A DNA stretch of 64,000 bases, taken from assembly GCF_004310335.1 (NCBI RefSeq), contig NZ_SIRS01000003.1, forward strand, positions 62,001-126,000, read 5' to 3'. The stretch is from Hyunsoonleella pacifica (lineage in GTDB: Bacteria > Bacteroidota > Bacteroidia > Flavobacteriales > Flavobacteriaceae). The notes beneath the pieces are model-generated. The model made no database searches. It saw only the letters and a list, made by a program, of their open reading frames with translations, and was not told the origin of the DNA. Both the position numbers and the translations under genes were made by a program. This document shows positions 1 to 9,551 of this stretch, piece after piece. Each line of letters begins with the position of its first letter. Positions within the stretch are counted from its first letter, which is position 1.

Positions 1-4
1 AAAT

Positions 5-34
5 AAAAAATGCGAACTCTTGTTCGCATTTTTT
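5..34 (-). terminator. Rho-independent terminator after gltD
   Basis: A perfect 13-bp stem (5-17 with 22-34) with a 4-nt loop is flanked by A and T runs on both sides. It lies about 24 bp past the gltD stop codon and should end the gltBD transcript. The symmetric A/T flanks would let it work in both directions. Confidence 0.85.
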
Positions 35-57
35 ATGTATTAAGTTTAAAGGGATTT

Positions 58-1524
58 TTAATGTAATCCTACTAAATCTCCACTTACATCTTTTGATGGT
101 AAGTCTGATTTACCCATTAAGTATAAGTCTACTTGCCTTGCTGCTTCTCTTCCTTCTGAAATTGCCCAAACGATTAGAGATTGGCCACGGCGCATATCAC
201 CAGCAGTAAATATATTTGAAATATTAGTTTGATATTTACCATACTCTGCTTTATAGTTAGAACGGGCATCGGTTTCTATACCTAATTTATCAGCCAATGT
301 ACTTTCTGGACCTGTAAAACCTAGTGCTAGTAATGCTAAATCACAAGGCCATGTTTTTTCTGTACCTTCAACTTCAATCAATTGAGGGCGCTGTCCTGGC
401 ACCATTTTCCACTCTACATTTACAGTTTTTAAACCTGTAAGCTTATTGTTTTTATCTGTAATAAATTCTTTTGTATTAATTAACCAGTTTCGTTCTACAC
501 CTTCTTGATGAGAAGATGACGTTTTTAACTGTAAAGGCCAAAAAGGCCATGGCGTTGTTGGAGAACGATGTCCAGGAGGCTTTGGCATAATTTCAAAATT
601 AACTACTGATTTTGCTCCGTGTCTATTAGATGTCCCTATACAGTCAGAACCAGTATCTCCCCCTCCAATCACAATTACATTCTTATCAGTAGCCATCACT
701 TGATTATCCACTTTTTTCCCAAACAATACTTTGGTTTGCTGTGTTAAAAAGTCCATAGCTTGTACTACACCATCTGCATCAATACCAGGAGTTGGTAAAC
801 TTCTTCTTTCAGTAGCACCACCACATAGCACAACTGCATCAAAAGCTTTTAATGCTTCAACATCATAATTTACACCAACATTAACATTAGTTTTAAACGT
901 GATGCCTTCGGCTTCTAAAATAGCTAAGCGACGATCTATAATCTCCTTCTCCATTTTAAAGTTAGGAATACCATAACGTAATAATCCTCCAATTTCGTCA
1001 TCACGTTCAAAAACAGTAACGGTATGTCCTGCTCTATTTAATTGTTGTGCTGCTGCTAAACCTGCAGGACCAGAACCCACAACGGCTATAGTTTTCCCTG
1101 TTCTTGTTTTGGGAGGCTGTGGTTTTATCCAACCTTCTTGAAAAGCGCGCTCTACAATTTGTTTTTCAATATTTTCAATAGAAACTGGATCTTCAATAAT
1201 ACCTAACACACATGATTTTTCACATGGCGCAGGACAAAGACGACCCGTAAATTCAGGAAAATTATTTGTTGAGTGTAATATCCAAGAGGCTTTTTGCCAC
1301 TCCCCTTGATGTACCATATGGTTAAAATCTGGAATAAGATTTCCTAATGGACAACCACTATGACAAAACGGAATGCCACAGTCCATACAACGTGAACCTT
1401 GTTTAGTGATTTCCTCCTCAGACAGAGGCACTGTAAATTCTTTATAATGTTTTACACGGTCTTTTACAGGCGTGTATGTTTCATCTTGTCTTTCAAATTC
1501 TTTAAAACCTGTTACTTTCCCCAT
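58..1524 (-). CDS. gltD: Glutamate synthase (NADPH) small subunit
   Basis: This is the 488-residue beta subunit of GOGAT, which passes electrons from NAD(P)H through FAD and iron-sulfur clusters to GltB for making glutamate from glutamine and 2-oxoglutarate. Cysteines at 46, 49, 54 and 58 (CMDCGIPFCHSGC) and at 97, 101 and 105 (CPAPCEKSC) form the N-terminal cluster-binding domain. A GxGxxG FAD motif (VVGSGPAGLAAAQ) lies near residue 148 and a second dinucleotide motif (VIGGGDTGSD) near 287. The length is normal for the family. It starts 4 bp downstream of the gltB stop, so the two are an operon, and a strong terminator follows. The call is near certain; only the NADH versus NADPH preference is open. 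Confidence 0.97.
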   Translation of the reverse strand: MGKVTGFKEFERQDETYTPVKDRVKHYKEFTVPLSEEEITKQGSRCMDCGIPFCHSGCPLGNLIPDFNHMVHQGEWQKASWILHSTNNFPEFTGRLCPAPCEKSCVLGIIEDPVSIENIEKQIVERAFQEGWIKPQPPKTRTGKTIAVVGSGPAGLAAAQQLNRAGHTVTVFERDDEIGGLLRYGIPNFKMEKEIIDRRLAILEAEGITFKTNVNVGVNYDVEALKAFDAVVLCGGATERRSLPTPGIDADGVVQAMDFLTQQTKVLFGKKVDNQVMATDKNVIVIGGGDTGSDCIGTSNRHGAKSVVNFEIMPKPPGHRSPTTPWPFWPLQLKTSSSHQEGVERNWLINTKEFITDKNNKLTGLKTVNVEWKMVPGQRPQLIEVEGTEKTWPCDLALLALGFTGPESTLADKLGIETDARSNYKAEYGKYQTNISNIFTAGDMRRGQSLIVWAISEGREAARQVDLYLMGKSDLPSKDVSGDLVGLH

Positions 1525-1528
1525 GATT

Positions 1529-4500
1529 CTAAGCTGTTAATTCTTCTACCATTTGTTCTTCAGTCTCTAAACGCTTTAATGCACGTTTATATTCAATTGG
1601 CATTACTTTTACAAAGTTGCCCAAAGCAGTATCCCAATCTGATAATAAAGTTTTTGCAATTTTACTATTTGTATACAGTTGATGCTTTTCAATAGATGCT
1701 TTTAATTCATTAGCATCTTCACTAGTAATATCTTCAAACTCTATGGTTTCTGTATTACACAATCCATTTACAAATTTGTTATCAGGATCGTAAACATAAG
1801 CAATACCTCCACTCATACCTGCTGCAAAATTTCTTCCTGTTTTTCCAAGAACTATTACTCTACCTCCTGTCATATACTCACAACAGTGATCTCCAACACC
1901 TTCAACTACTGTTGTTGCTCCTGAATTTCGTACAGCAAAACGTTCTCCTGCAATACCATTAATGTATGCTTGACCATTTACTGCTCCAAATAAACATACA
2001 TTACCAACTATAATATTTTCATTAGCCTCGAAATCTGCGTTTTCAGGTTTCTTAACAATAAGTTTAGCACCTGATAGCCCTTTACCTAGATAATCGTTAG
2101 TATTTCCTTCTAGTGTAAATGTTAAGCCATACGCTCCAAAAGCCCCAAAACTTTGTCCTGCAGATCCTGTAAAGTTGATATTTAGAGTGTCTTCTGGTAA
2201 ACCTAAATGCCCGTAAATTTTAGAAATTTCGTTACTAACTATAGCTCCAACTGTTCTATTAATATTACTAATAGGGTATTGTAGCGTCATTTTCTCTTTA
2301 CGATACAATGCTCTATGCGAGTCTTTTAAAATAGTAAAATCCAGTACGTTTTCAAGATTATGGTCTTGTGTTTCTGTATTTCTAACAGTCAACTCATTAT
2401 AAGCAGCAGGTCTATGTAAAATACTTGATAAATCTAAACCTTTGGCCTTGTAATGTTTGATGGCTTTATTAGCATTAATTTTGTGAGTTTGTCCCACCAT
2501 TTCAGCTAGGGTTCTAAACCCTAATTGCGCCATAATAGTTCTTAATTCTTCTGCCACATAATAGAAGAAATTAATAACATGCTCTGGTGTCCCTTTAAAG
2601 TTTTTACGCAACTCTTTGTCTTGTGTTGCAATACCTACTGGACAAGTGTTTAAGTGACACTTACGCATCATAATACATCCTGATGCCACTAGCGGAGCCG
2701 TTGCAAAACCAAATTCTTCTGCTCCCAGAAGTGCTGCTATAGCTACGTCTCTACCTGTTTTAAGCTGTCCGTCACATTCTACAACAATTCTGCTTCGTAA
2801 GTTGTTTAGCACTAATGTTTGTTGTGCTTCTGATAAACCAAGTTCCCACGGTAATCCAGCATGTTTTAACGATGTTAAAGGCGAAGCTCCTGTACCACCA
2901 TCATATCCTGAAATTAATACCACATCTGCCTTAGCTTTTGCTACACCAGCTGCAATAGTACCAACACCTACTTCAGACACTAATTTTACATTAATTCTGG
3001 CATCGCGATTTGCATTTTTAAGATCAAAAATTAATTGTGCTAAATCCTCAATTGAATAAATATCATGATGTGGTGGTGGAGAAATTAACCCTACAAAAGG
3101 TGTAGAGTTACGTGCATTAGCAATCCAAGGCAATACTTTCTCTCCTGGTAATTGTCCTCCTTCTCCTGGCTTAGCACCTTGTGCCATTTTTATCTGAATC
3201 TCTCTGGCATTAGTTAAATAGTGAGATGTTACACCAAAACGACCTGAGGCAACTTGTTTAATAGCAGAATTTCTACTATCTCCATTCACATCAGGGTGGA
3301 AGCGATTTCTATCTTCTCCTCCTTCTCCAGAGTTAGATTTTCCTCCTATTCGGTTCATGGCAATAGCTAAATTCTCATGTGCTTCACGAGAAATTGATCC
3401 ATAGGACATTGCTCCAGTTTTAAAACGCTTAACAATTTCTGTCCAAGGTTCTACTTCTTCAATAGGAATAGGATCTAAGTTATCAAATTCAAATAACCCA
3501 CGAATGGTCATTAAATTCTCAGATTGTTCATTTATTGTTTTTGAATACGTATCATAACTCGCTTGATCACTTAATCTAACCGCCTGCTGTAATTTAGCAA
3601 CTGTGGTTGGATTAAACATGTGGCGTTCTCCATTACGTCTCCAACGATAATCTCCTCCTATATTTAAACCTAGTTTTTTATCTATAGGTTTTTCTGGATA
3701 TGCTTGTTTATAGCGTTGGCTAATCTCTTTTTCTATTTCGTACAACCCTATACCTTCAACTCGAGATGCTGTGTAAGGGAAATATTTTTCAACAAATTCT
3801 GAATTGAAACCAACAATTTCAAAAATTTGAGATCCTCTGTATGAATGCAATGTGGAAATACCAATTTTATTCATAATTTTTAGAATTCCTTTTCCAATAG
3901 CTTTATTGAAATTATCTACAGCTTTTTGCTCATCCATATCAGATATAAAGCCTTCTTTTACCTGCATTCTAATAATTTCGTTTACCATATAAGGGTTTAT
4001 AGCACTTGCACCATAACCAAATAAGGTTGCAAAATGATGCGGTTCACGAGGTTCTGCAGATTCAATAATAATATCAAAATACGAACGCTTTCGCAAGCGG
4101 TTCATCTGATGGTTTACATAAGAACATGCTAATAAAGAAGGAATAGGTGCAAACTCTTCATTAACTCCTCTATCCGAAAGAATTATAATATTGGTTTTAC
4201 GTTCTAAAGCCTTTTCTATTTGAATGATAATATCATCTAAAGCGTCTTCTAAACCATTCATTCCTTGTGCTTTTGGATAAAGCATTTGAATGGTTTCTGT
4301 CTTGAAGCTTTCAATTTGAATAGTCCTTATTTTCTCTAAATCAGCATTAGAAATTACAGGGTTTTGAATCCTTAGCTTTCTACATTGTCTTTCTGTAATA
4401 CTAAAAATATTTCGGTCTTTACCAAGATTCAAACTGATATCAGTAACAATTTCCTCGCGAATTCCATCTAGCGGCGGATTAGTTACCTGAGCAAATAATT

Positions 4501-6040
4501 GTTTAAAGTAGTTTGAGATTAATTGAGGTCGATCAGACAATACAGCTAAGGGTGTATCAATTCCCATAGAACCAAGTGCCTCTTTACCTTTTTGAGCCAT
4601 CGGCGTAATTACCTCTTGAATATCCTCAAAGGTATAGTTAAATAAACGCTGCCTTGTTTTAATATCGATAGTTTCAATAGGACATGTATCATTTGTATAA
4701 GGTACATCTCGCAAATGCAAACGTGTTTTGTCTAACCATTCCTTATAAGGACGTTGGTTTACAACTTTTGTTTTTATTTCTTCATCATCAATAATACGCC
4801 CCTCATTCATATCAACCAAGAACATCTTTCCTGGCTCTAATCTACCATGCATTTCTATATCTTCTGGCTCAACATCTACGACACCAACTTCTGATGCCAT
4901 AATTAGTTTCCCACTTTTGGTAACGGTATATCTAGATGGTCTTAATCCATTTCTATCTAATAAGGCACCTATATAGTCTCCATCTGTAAATGGAACAGAT
5001 GCGGGACCATCCCAAGGTTCCATAATACAACAATTGTATTCATAAAATGCCTTTTTATCGTCGCTCATGGTAGCATGTTTTTCCCAAGCTTCAGGAATCA
5101 TCATCATCATAATCTCTGGAAGAGAACGATCTGTATGAGTTAACAACTCAACCACCATATCCATAGAAGCAGAATCTGATTTACCTGGTAAAATTATAGG
5201 GAACAACTTTTCTATTTGAGGTCCGAAAACATCACTTTTCATGATTTCTTCACGAACACGCATTCTACTTACATTACCTCTAAGTGTATTAATTTCTCCA
5301 TTCTGACACATGAAACGGAACGGCTGTGCCAACTCCCATGTAGGCATTGTATTAGTAGAAAAACGCTGATGCACTAAAGCTAGCCTTGTTACAAGATCTT
5401 CTTGTTGTAAGTCTGTATAATAAGGCCCAATATCTTCAGGCATTATAATACCTTTATATATTAAGGTAGTAGTTGATAAACTAGGCACATAAAAATAAGT
5501 GCTTTCAGAAATCTTAGACTCTCTAATTTCATGCTCAGTAATTTTACGAGCAGCATATAATTTTGCCTTAAAAGTAGCCTCGTCTATCGCTTCAGCTTTA
5601 CCTATAAATAATTGTTCTATATTAGGCTCTGATGCCAAGGCAATTTGACCCAATTGCGTAGAATCTACAGGTACTTTTCTCCATCCTAAAACAGTGAGCC
5701 CTTGAGCTTTTACTTCTTTTTCAAAAATAGCTTTACAGTAGTTGTATTGGTTTTCTATTTTTGGCAAGAAAACCATACCAACAGCATAATCTCTCTGTGC
5801 AGGGATTTCAAAATCACAAACACGCTTAAAATAATCGTGAGGGATATCAATTAACAATCCTGCACCATCTCCAGTTCTTCCATCAGCACTAACACCACCA
5901 CGGTGTTCCAACTTCACAAGAATTTCTAGAGCATCATGTATGATTTGATTTGTTCGCTCTCCTTTAAGATTACAAATAAAACCCGCACCACAATTTTCAT
6001 GTTCAAATTCTGGGGAATATAGACCTTGTTTCTTCAGCAT
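1529..6040 (-). CDS. gltB: Glutamate synthase large subunit
   Basis: This 1503-residue alpha subunit of GOGAT releases ammonia from glutamine and uses it to aminate 2-oxoglutarate. The N-terminal class-II amidotransferase nucleophile is the Cys of ENCGAGF at residue 17, exposed by propeptide removal as in the family. The middle and C-terminal parts hold the FMN synthase domain, the 3Fe-4S cysteines in [15 protein letters not shown] and the GXGXG beta-helix. The frame is open up to 6091, but I place the start at 6040 ([12 protein letters not shown]) because this gives the normal propeptide length and because a TAnnTTTG -7 element lies inside the longer version at 6079-6086. It is translationally close to gltD. 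Confidence 0.97.
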   Translation of the reverse strand: MLKKQGLYSPEFEHENCGAGFICNLKGERTNQIIHDALEILVKLEHRGGVSADGRTGDGAGLLIDIPHDYFKRVCDFEIPAQRDYAVGMVFLPKIENQYNYCKAIFEKEVKAQGLTVLGWRKVPVDSTQLGQIALASEPNIEQLFIGKAEAIDEATFKAKLYAARKITEHEIRESKISESTYFYVPSLSTTTLIYKGIIMPEDIGPYYTDLQQEDLVTRLALVHQRFSTNTMPTWELAQPFRFMCQNGEINTLRGNVSRMRVREEIMKSDVFGPQIEKLFPIILPGKSDSASMDMVVELLTHTDRSLPEIMMMMIPEAWEKHATMSDDKKAFYEYNCCIMEPWDGPASVPFTDGDYIGALLDRNGLRPSRYTVTKSGKLIMASEVGVVDVEPEDIEMHGRLEPGKMFLVDMNEGRIIDDEEIKTKVVNQRPYKEWLDKTRLHLRDVPYTNDTCPIETIDIKTRQRLFNYTFEDIQEVITPMAQKGKEALGSMGIDTPLAVLSDRPQLISNYFKQLFAQVTNPPLDGIREEIVTDISLNLGKDRNIFSITERQCRKLRIQNPVISNADLEKIRTIQIESFKTETIQMLYPKAQGMNGLEDALDDIIIQIEKALERKTNIIILSDRGVNEEFAPIPSLLACSYVNHQMNRLRKRSYFDIIIESAEPREPHHFATLFGYGASAINPYMVNEIIRMQVKEGFISDMDEQKAVDNFNKAIGKGILKIMNKIGISTLHSYRGSQIFEIVGFNSEFVEKYFPYTASRVEGIGLYEIEKEISQRYKQAYPEKPIDKKLGLNIGGDYRWRRNGERHMFNPTTVAKLQQAVRLSDQASYDTYSKTINEQSENLMTIRGLFEFDNLDPIPIEEVEPWTEIVKRFKTGAMSYGSISREAHENLAIAMNRIGGKSNSGEGGEDRNRFHPDVNGDSRNSAIKQVASGRFGVTSHYLTNAREIQIKMAQGAKPGEGGQLPGEKVLPWIANARNSTPFVGLISPPPHHDIYSIEDLAQLIFDLKNANRDARINVKLVSEVGVGTIAAGVAKAKADVVLISGYDGGTGASPLTSLKHAGLPWELGLSEAQQTLVLNNLRSRIVVECDGQLKTGRDVAIAALLGAEEFGFATAPLVASGCIMMRKCHLNTCPVGIATQDKELRKNFKGTPEHVINFFYYVAEELRTIMAQLGFRTLAEMVGQTHKINANKAIKHYKAKGLDLSSILHRPAAYNELTVRNTETQDHNLENVLDFTILKDSHRALYRKEKMTLQYPISNINRTVGAIVSNEISKIYGHLGLPEDTLNINFTGSAGQSFGAFGAYGLTFTLEGNTNDYLGKGLSGAKLIVKKPENADFEANENIIVGNVCLFGAVNGQAYINGIAGERFAVRNSGATTVVEGVGDHCCEYMTGGRVIVLGKTGRNFAAGMSGGIAYVYDPDNKFVNGLCNTETIEFEDITSEDANELKASIEKHQLYTNSKIAKTLLSDWDTALGNFVKVMPIEYKRALKRLETEEQMVEELTA

Positions 6041-6078
6041 AATCAACGAAATATTTAATTTTAAAAAGCGTCGAACTA

Positions 6079-6086
6079 CAAAGGTA
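6079..6086 (-). promoter_or_regulatory. Putative -7 element of the gltBD promoter
   Basis: On the minus strand this reads TACCTTTG, a full match to the Bacteroidota -7 consensus TAnnTTTG. Transcription would begin near 6072, giving a leader of about 30 nt to the start at 6040. No clear TTG is present at the -33 position, so an activator may be needed. Confidence 0.45.
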
Positions 6087-6369
6087 GGCATTGAATTTAT
6101 ATTTCTATTAAGGGCTATTTCATTATTTCGATTTTTTAATCGAACTCAACTTTAAAATAAGTTTCTATCAATAATAATGAGATATTTTAATAAATATTCA
6201 ATAGATAAAATTCAACCATAAATAAGAATTTGTGAATTATCATGAGTATTAGCTGGTTTTGTTAAAAAATATTACACCAAAATGAAACAAAACTTGATGA
6301 TTTTTCAATAAATGTGGTTATTGATATTTCATAAAATTTCGTTAAAAAAATAATACCCTTTAAAAAAAA

Positions 6370-6430
6370 GGGGGTAAAATTTGATAAATCATAAAAATAC
6401 GCCTAATACCCCCTTTTTTTTATGGGGGTA
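6370..6430. promoter_or_regulatory. Repeated GGGGGTA/TACCCCC operator-like motifs
   Basis: GGGGGTA occurs at 6370-6376 and 6424-6430, and its complement TACCCCC at 6407-6413. The second and third copies form a 7+7 bp palindrome around a 10-nt centre. A shorter TACCC lies at 6354-6358. G runs stand out in this AT-rich DNA. The position, 75-135 bp upstream of the porin start and between two nitrogen operons, suits a regulator site. The binding protein is unknown to me. An alternative is a stem-loop with terminator character, because T and A runs are adjacent. Confidence 0.45.
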
Positions 6431-6503
6431 AATCTTTTTTAAATAGTTTAGCCCAGTCTTAAGGAAATAAATTTTAAAAATTAATAACCAAAATTTAAAC
6501 ATT

Positions 6504-7565
6504 ATGAAAAGATTATTTACCCTTACAATGCTTCTTTTTGCAACAGTAGTATTCGCTCAGGAAGAAGAAGAAAAAAAGCCATCTTTCACAGTTAGTGGTA
6601 GTATAGATGCTTATTACAGAGCTAATTTGAATGCTCCTAACGATGAGAATTCTCAAGCTCCTGGATCTTCATTTGCTAACCTACCTGGTTTCGCTTTAGG
6701 TATGGCGAACGTAATATTTGGCTACGAGGGAGAAAAAGCAGGTTTCGTGGCTGATTTAGTATTTGGCCCAAGAGGTACTGATGCTATTTTTGCATCTCCT
6801 ATGTATGGAACAACTCTTGTTGATGACAATGGAGACTCCTACATAAGTGGTACTGGAAATATTGTTAATCAATTATATGCCTATTGGAATGTTAGCGAAA
6901 GCGTAACATTAACTATTGGTAACTTTAACACCTTTTTAGGATACGAAGTTATTTCTCCTACTGCTAACTTTAACTACAGCACATCTTACTTATTCTCTTA
7001 TGGTCCATTTAGTCATACAGGTTTGAAAGCTGATATTGCTTTAGGAGAAGATGCTAGCTTAATGTTAGGAGTTATGAATGATACAGATTTAACTGAATTC
7101 AACCCAACAGGTGATTATGCTTTTGGTGCTCAATTAGGATATGCTGGTCAGTATTTAAATGTATTAGTTGACCCTTCTTTCTTTGAAATAGATTTCACAG
7201 GTGGATTTGATTTATCCGATGATTTTTATTTAGGTATTAACGCAGCTCACTTAAGTTTAGAAGATGATGCTGGTGGGTTTACTGGTGTAGCTTTATATCC
7301 TCAATTAGCAACTTCTGATTCATTTACAGTTGGTTTAAGAGGAGAGTACTTCATGGAAGATAAAGCGTTTGGTGCAATTGGTACTGGGGTTGCTGATTCT
7401 AGTGTATTTGCTGTTACTTTAACAGGAAGCTTAGAAGTTGAAAACTTAACTATCAAGCCTGAATTGAGATTAGACAGCGCATCTGATAACGCTTTCTTAG
7501 ATAACGATTTAATGATGCAGAAAAGCTTAGGTTCTTTTGTATTAGCTGCAATCTACTCTTTCTAA
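6504..7565 (+). CDS. Outer-membrane beta-barrel porin (putative BBP2/OmpL-like)
   Basis: The 353-residue protein has a signal peptide (cleavage expected after VVFAQ, about residue 19), an acidic/lysine linker, and then repeated amphipathic strands ending in an aromatic residue (LAAIYSF), as expected of an outer-membrane barrel. The opening SGSIDAYYRANLN resembles the putative beta-barrel porin-2 family. It lies directly before an ammonium transporter and divergent to glutamate synthase, so it may let ammonium or small nitrogen compounds across the outer membrane; that role is inferred from position only. A terminator separates it from amt. Confidence 0.75.
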   Translation: MKRLFTLTMLLFATVVFAQEEEEKKPSFTVSGSIDAYYRANLNAPNDENSQAPGSSFANLPGFALGMANVIFGYEGEKAGFVADLVFGPRGTDAIFASPMYGTTLVDDNGDSYISGTGNIVNQLYAYWNVSESVTLTIGNFNTFLGYEVISPTANFNYSTSYLFSYGPFSHTGLKADIALGEDASLMLGVMNDTDLTEFNPTGDYAFGAQLGYAGQYLNVLVDPSFFEIDFTGGFDLSDDFYLGINAAHLSLEDDAGGFTGVALYPQLATSDSFTVGLRGEYFMEDKAFGAIGTGVADSSVFAVTLTGSLEVENLTIKPELRLDSASDNAFLDNDLMMQKSLGSFVLAAIYSF

Positions 7566-7600
7566 TTATATATGAGAAAAACTCAAAAAAAATAAAGAAT

Positions 7601-7640
7601 GGAGTGAGTTCTTTATGAAAAAGAAACTCACTCCTTTCTA
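7601..7640 (+). terminator. Terminator between porin and amt
   Basis: A 10-bp perfect stem (GGAGTGAGTT at 7601-7610 with its complement at 7625-7634) is followed by a T-rich tract. It lies 36 bp past the porin stop and 30 bp before amt. As no separate amt promoter is visible, partial read-through may set the porin to transporter ratio. Confidence 0.7.
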
Positions 7641-7670
7641 TTTTATTACTAACCATTAAAAATAAATATT

Positions 7671-8957
7671 ATGTCATTATTAAACATGCCCCTTTTAATG
7701 CAAGATACAGCCGCCGTTGAAGGCGATATGGGAATGTTATGGATGCTTATTTCAGGTATTCTAGTATTCCTAATGCAAGCAGGATTCACATTGGTAGAGT
7801 CTGGTATGACACGTTCTAAAAACGTGGTAAACATTGCTATGAAAAACGTATTAGATATCGCCGTAGGATCTCTAGTATTCTGGTTTATTGGATATTCTTT
7901 AATGTATGGAACTGATGTTGCTGGTGGATGGCTTCACTGGGGAGGTATAATGTTTAATCAAGGTCCAGCAGATTTGTTTTTCCAAACAGTATTCTGTGCA
8001 ACTACAGCTACTATTGTGTCAGGAGCTATTGCTGGTAGAACAAAATATTCAACATACTTAATATTTTCATTAGTATTAACTGCTTTTATCTACCCAATAG
8101 CTGGTGGATGGGAATGGAACGGTGGATGGTTAAATAATACAGATGGTATTATGCCTGCTGAGTTTATCGATTTCGCTGGGTCATCAATCGTACACGCTGT
8201 AGGTGGTTGGGCTGCATTAATTGCTGCTGCTTTAGTAGGACCAAGATTAGGAAAATATATTGATGGTAAAGCGGTGTCTATACCTGGACATAACAAATTA
8301 TTAGCAACTTTGGGTGTATTCATCCTTTGGTTTGGATGGTTTGGATTTAATGGTGGTTCTCAATTAGCTTGGGGTGGCGATGATGCTACTGGAGCTTCTA
8401 TGGTAGTTTTAGTAACTAATTTAGCTGCATCTGCAGGTGCTTTAGGTGCATTATTCTTATCATGGATTAAATACAAAAAGCCAAACTTAGATATGACGTT
8501 AAATGGTGCTTTGGCTGGTTTAGTTAGTATCACTGCTGGTTGTGGTAACATGAGTGAAGGCGGTGCTATAATAGCTGGTTTTATCGGTGGCATTATCGTT
8601 GTATTTGCTATGGAGTTTGTTGAGCAAAAACTTAAAATTGATGATGCTGTTGGTGCATTTTCTGTACATGGTGTTGCTGGATTCTGGGGAACAATTGTAA
8701 TTGGTCTTTGGGGAATTGATGGAGATGCTGGTATCGGTTTATTTAACGGTGGTGGAGCTGATCAGTTCTTAGCGCAATTAATAGGTGCATTAGCTTATGC
8801 TATTTGGGCTGTTGTTACGTCTTGGATATTCTTAACTATATTAAAGAAAACTGTTGGACTTAGAGTATCTGAAAAAGTTGAGATTGAAGGTCTTGATTTA
8901 TCAGAACACGGTGCATTAGCTTATCCAGGTAAGAGACAAAGAGAAATAGAAGAGTAA
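7671..8957 (+). CDS. amt: Ammonium transporter (Amt family), first copy
   Basis: This 428-residue inner-membrane protein carries the Amt/Mep/Rh hallmarks: about eleven hydrophobic segments, the pore twin histidines at H175 (SSIVHAVGGW) and H333 (SVHGVAGFWG), and the signature FGWFGFNGGS near 221-230. It conducts ammonium into the cytoplasm to feed glutamine synthetase and GltBD. The N-terminus is a little longer than in the second copy at 9552. It follows the porin, and a terminator lies after it. Some flavobacterial Amts have an extra periplasmic N-terminal segment; the stretch before residue 20 is short and not clearly a signal peptide. Confidence 0.96.
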   Translation: MSLLNMPLLMQDTAAVEGDMGMLWMLISGILVFLMQAGFTLVESGMTRSKNVVNIAMKNVLDIAVGSLVFWFIGYSLMYGTDVAGGWLHWGGIMFNQGPADLFFQTVFCATTATIVSGAIAGRTKYSTYLIFSLVLTAFIYPIAGGWEWNGGWLNNTDGIMPAEFIDFAGSSIVHAVGGWAALIAAALVGPRLGKYIDGKAVSIPGHNKLLATLGVFILWFGWFGFNGGSQLAWGGDDATGASMVVLVTNLAASAGALGALFLSWIKYKKPNLDMTLNGALAGLVSITAGCGNMSEGGAIIAGFIGGIIVVFAMEFVEQKLKIDDAVGAFSVHGVAGFWGTIVIGLWGIDGDAGIGLFNGGGADQFLAQLIGALAYAIWAVVTSWIFLTILKKTVGLRVSEKVEIEGLDLSEHGALAYPGKRQREIEE

Positions 8958-9032
8958 AACACACATGTTCTTTACTCAAAAAATATAAATAATAGATTTC
9001 AATATATAGAAGTTTAAATTATTTAGTTTGAC

Positions 9033-9074
9033 AAAAAAGGGTGCTTTTGATAAAAAAAAAGCATCCTTTTTGCT
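9033..9074 (+). terminator. Terminator after amt
   Basis: An A-run and GGGTGC on the left (from 9033) pair with GCATCC and a T-run on the right (to about 9072). The stem tolerates a G-T pair. It lies about 75 bp after the amt stop and isolates amt from the P-II gene. Confidence 0.75.
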
Positions 9075-9122
9075 TGTTTATTAATAAACTAATAATAGTT
9101 TTCTATTAATAGAGCATAATAC

Positions 9123-9151
9123 TTAGTCAGTCTATTATTTTTCTATTTTTG
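9123..9151 (+). promoter_or_regulatory. Putative promoter of glnK-amt2
   Basis: TATTTTTG at 9144-9151 fully matches the Bacteroidota -7 consensus TAnnTTTG. A TTA triplet, one base from the TTG consensus, sits 18 bp upstream at 9123-9125. Transcription would begin near 9157, 25 nt before the P-II start codon. Confidence 0.55.
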
Positions 9152-9181
9152 AAAGCTAACTAATTAAAATAAAGCTACATT

Positions 9182-9520
9182 ATGAAAAAAATTGAAGCAA
9201 TTATTAGAAAGTCTAAATACAGTGCTGTTAGGGATGCATTGCATGCTGTAGGTGTTAATTTTTTCACTTATTGGGACGTAACAGGACTAGGTAACGAGAA
9301 AGAAGGCCATGTATATAGAGGTGTATCTTATAGCACTAGCGACATCCAGCGTAGATACCTTTCTATTGTAGTAAATGATGATTTTGAAGAAGTTACAATC
9401 AAAACACTTTTAGAATCTGCAGCAACTGGAGAAGTAGGTGATGGAAAGATTTTCGTTTCAGATGTAAATGAATGCTATAGAATACGAACAGGAGAAAAAG
9501 GAGGAGATACTTTAAAATAA
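9182..9520 (+). CDS. glnK: Nitrogen regulatory protein P-II (GlnK/GlnB type)
   Basis: This 112-residue protein has the full P-II pattern: MKKIEAIIRKSK at the N-terminus, a T-loop with tyrosines at 45 (HVYRG) and 50, a B-loop TGEVGDGKIF, and a C-loop RIRTGE. The T-loop tyrosine equivalent to the uridylylated Tyr51 is kept. P-II trimers bind ATP, ADP and 2-oxoglutarate and plug Amt channels. It lies 31 bp before the second amt, the classical glnK-amtB pairing, so direct control of that transporter is expected. Whether it is modified is unknown, as no GlnD is in the window. Confidence 0.95.
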   Translation: MKKIEAIIRKSKYSAVRDALHAVGVNFFTYWDVTGLGNEKEGHVYRGVSYSTSDIQRRYLSIVVNDDFEEVTIKTLLESAATGEVGDGKIFVSDVNECYRIRTGEKGGDTLK

Positions 9521-9551
9521 AAATCAAAAATTTATATAGATAACTAATATT

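Larger units (their letters stand above)
6041..6503. other. Divergent regulatory region between gltBD and porin-amt
   Basis: This 463-bp gene-free stretch separates two divergently transcribed nitrogen operons. I see no coding potential. It contains the gltB -7 element at 6079-6086 and a set of GGGGGTA/TACCCCC motifs at 6370-6430, reported separately. A near-match to the -7 consensus (TAGTTTAG, 6444-6451) lies upstream of the porin start. Confidence 0.6.

Noticed and set aside
6421-6460. Sigma-54 promoter upstream of the porin
   Set aside because: GG is present but no GC lies at the required 10-bp spacing.
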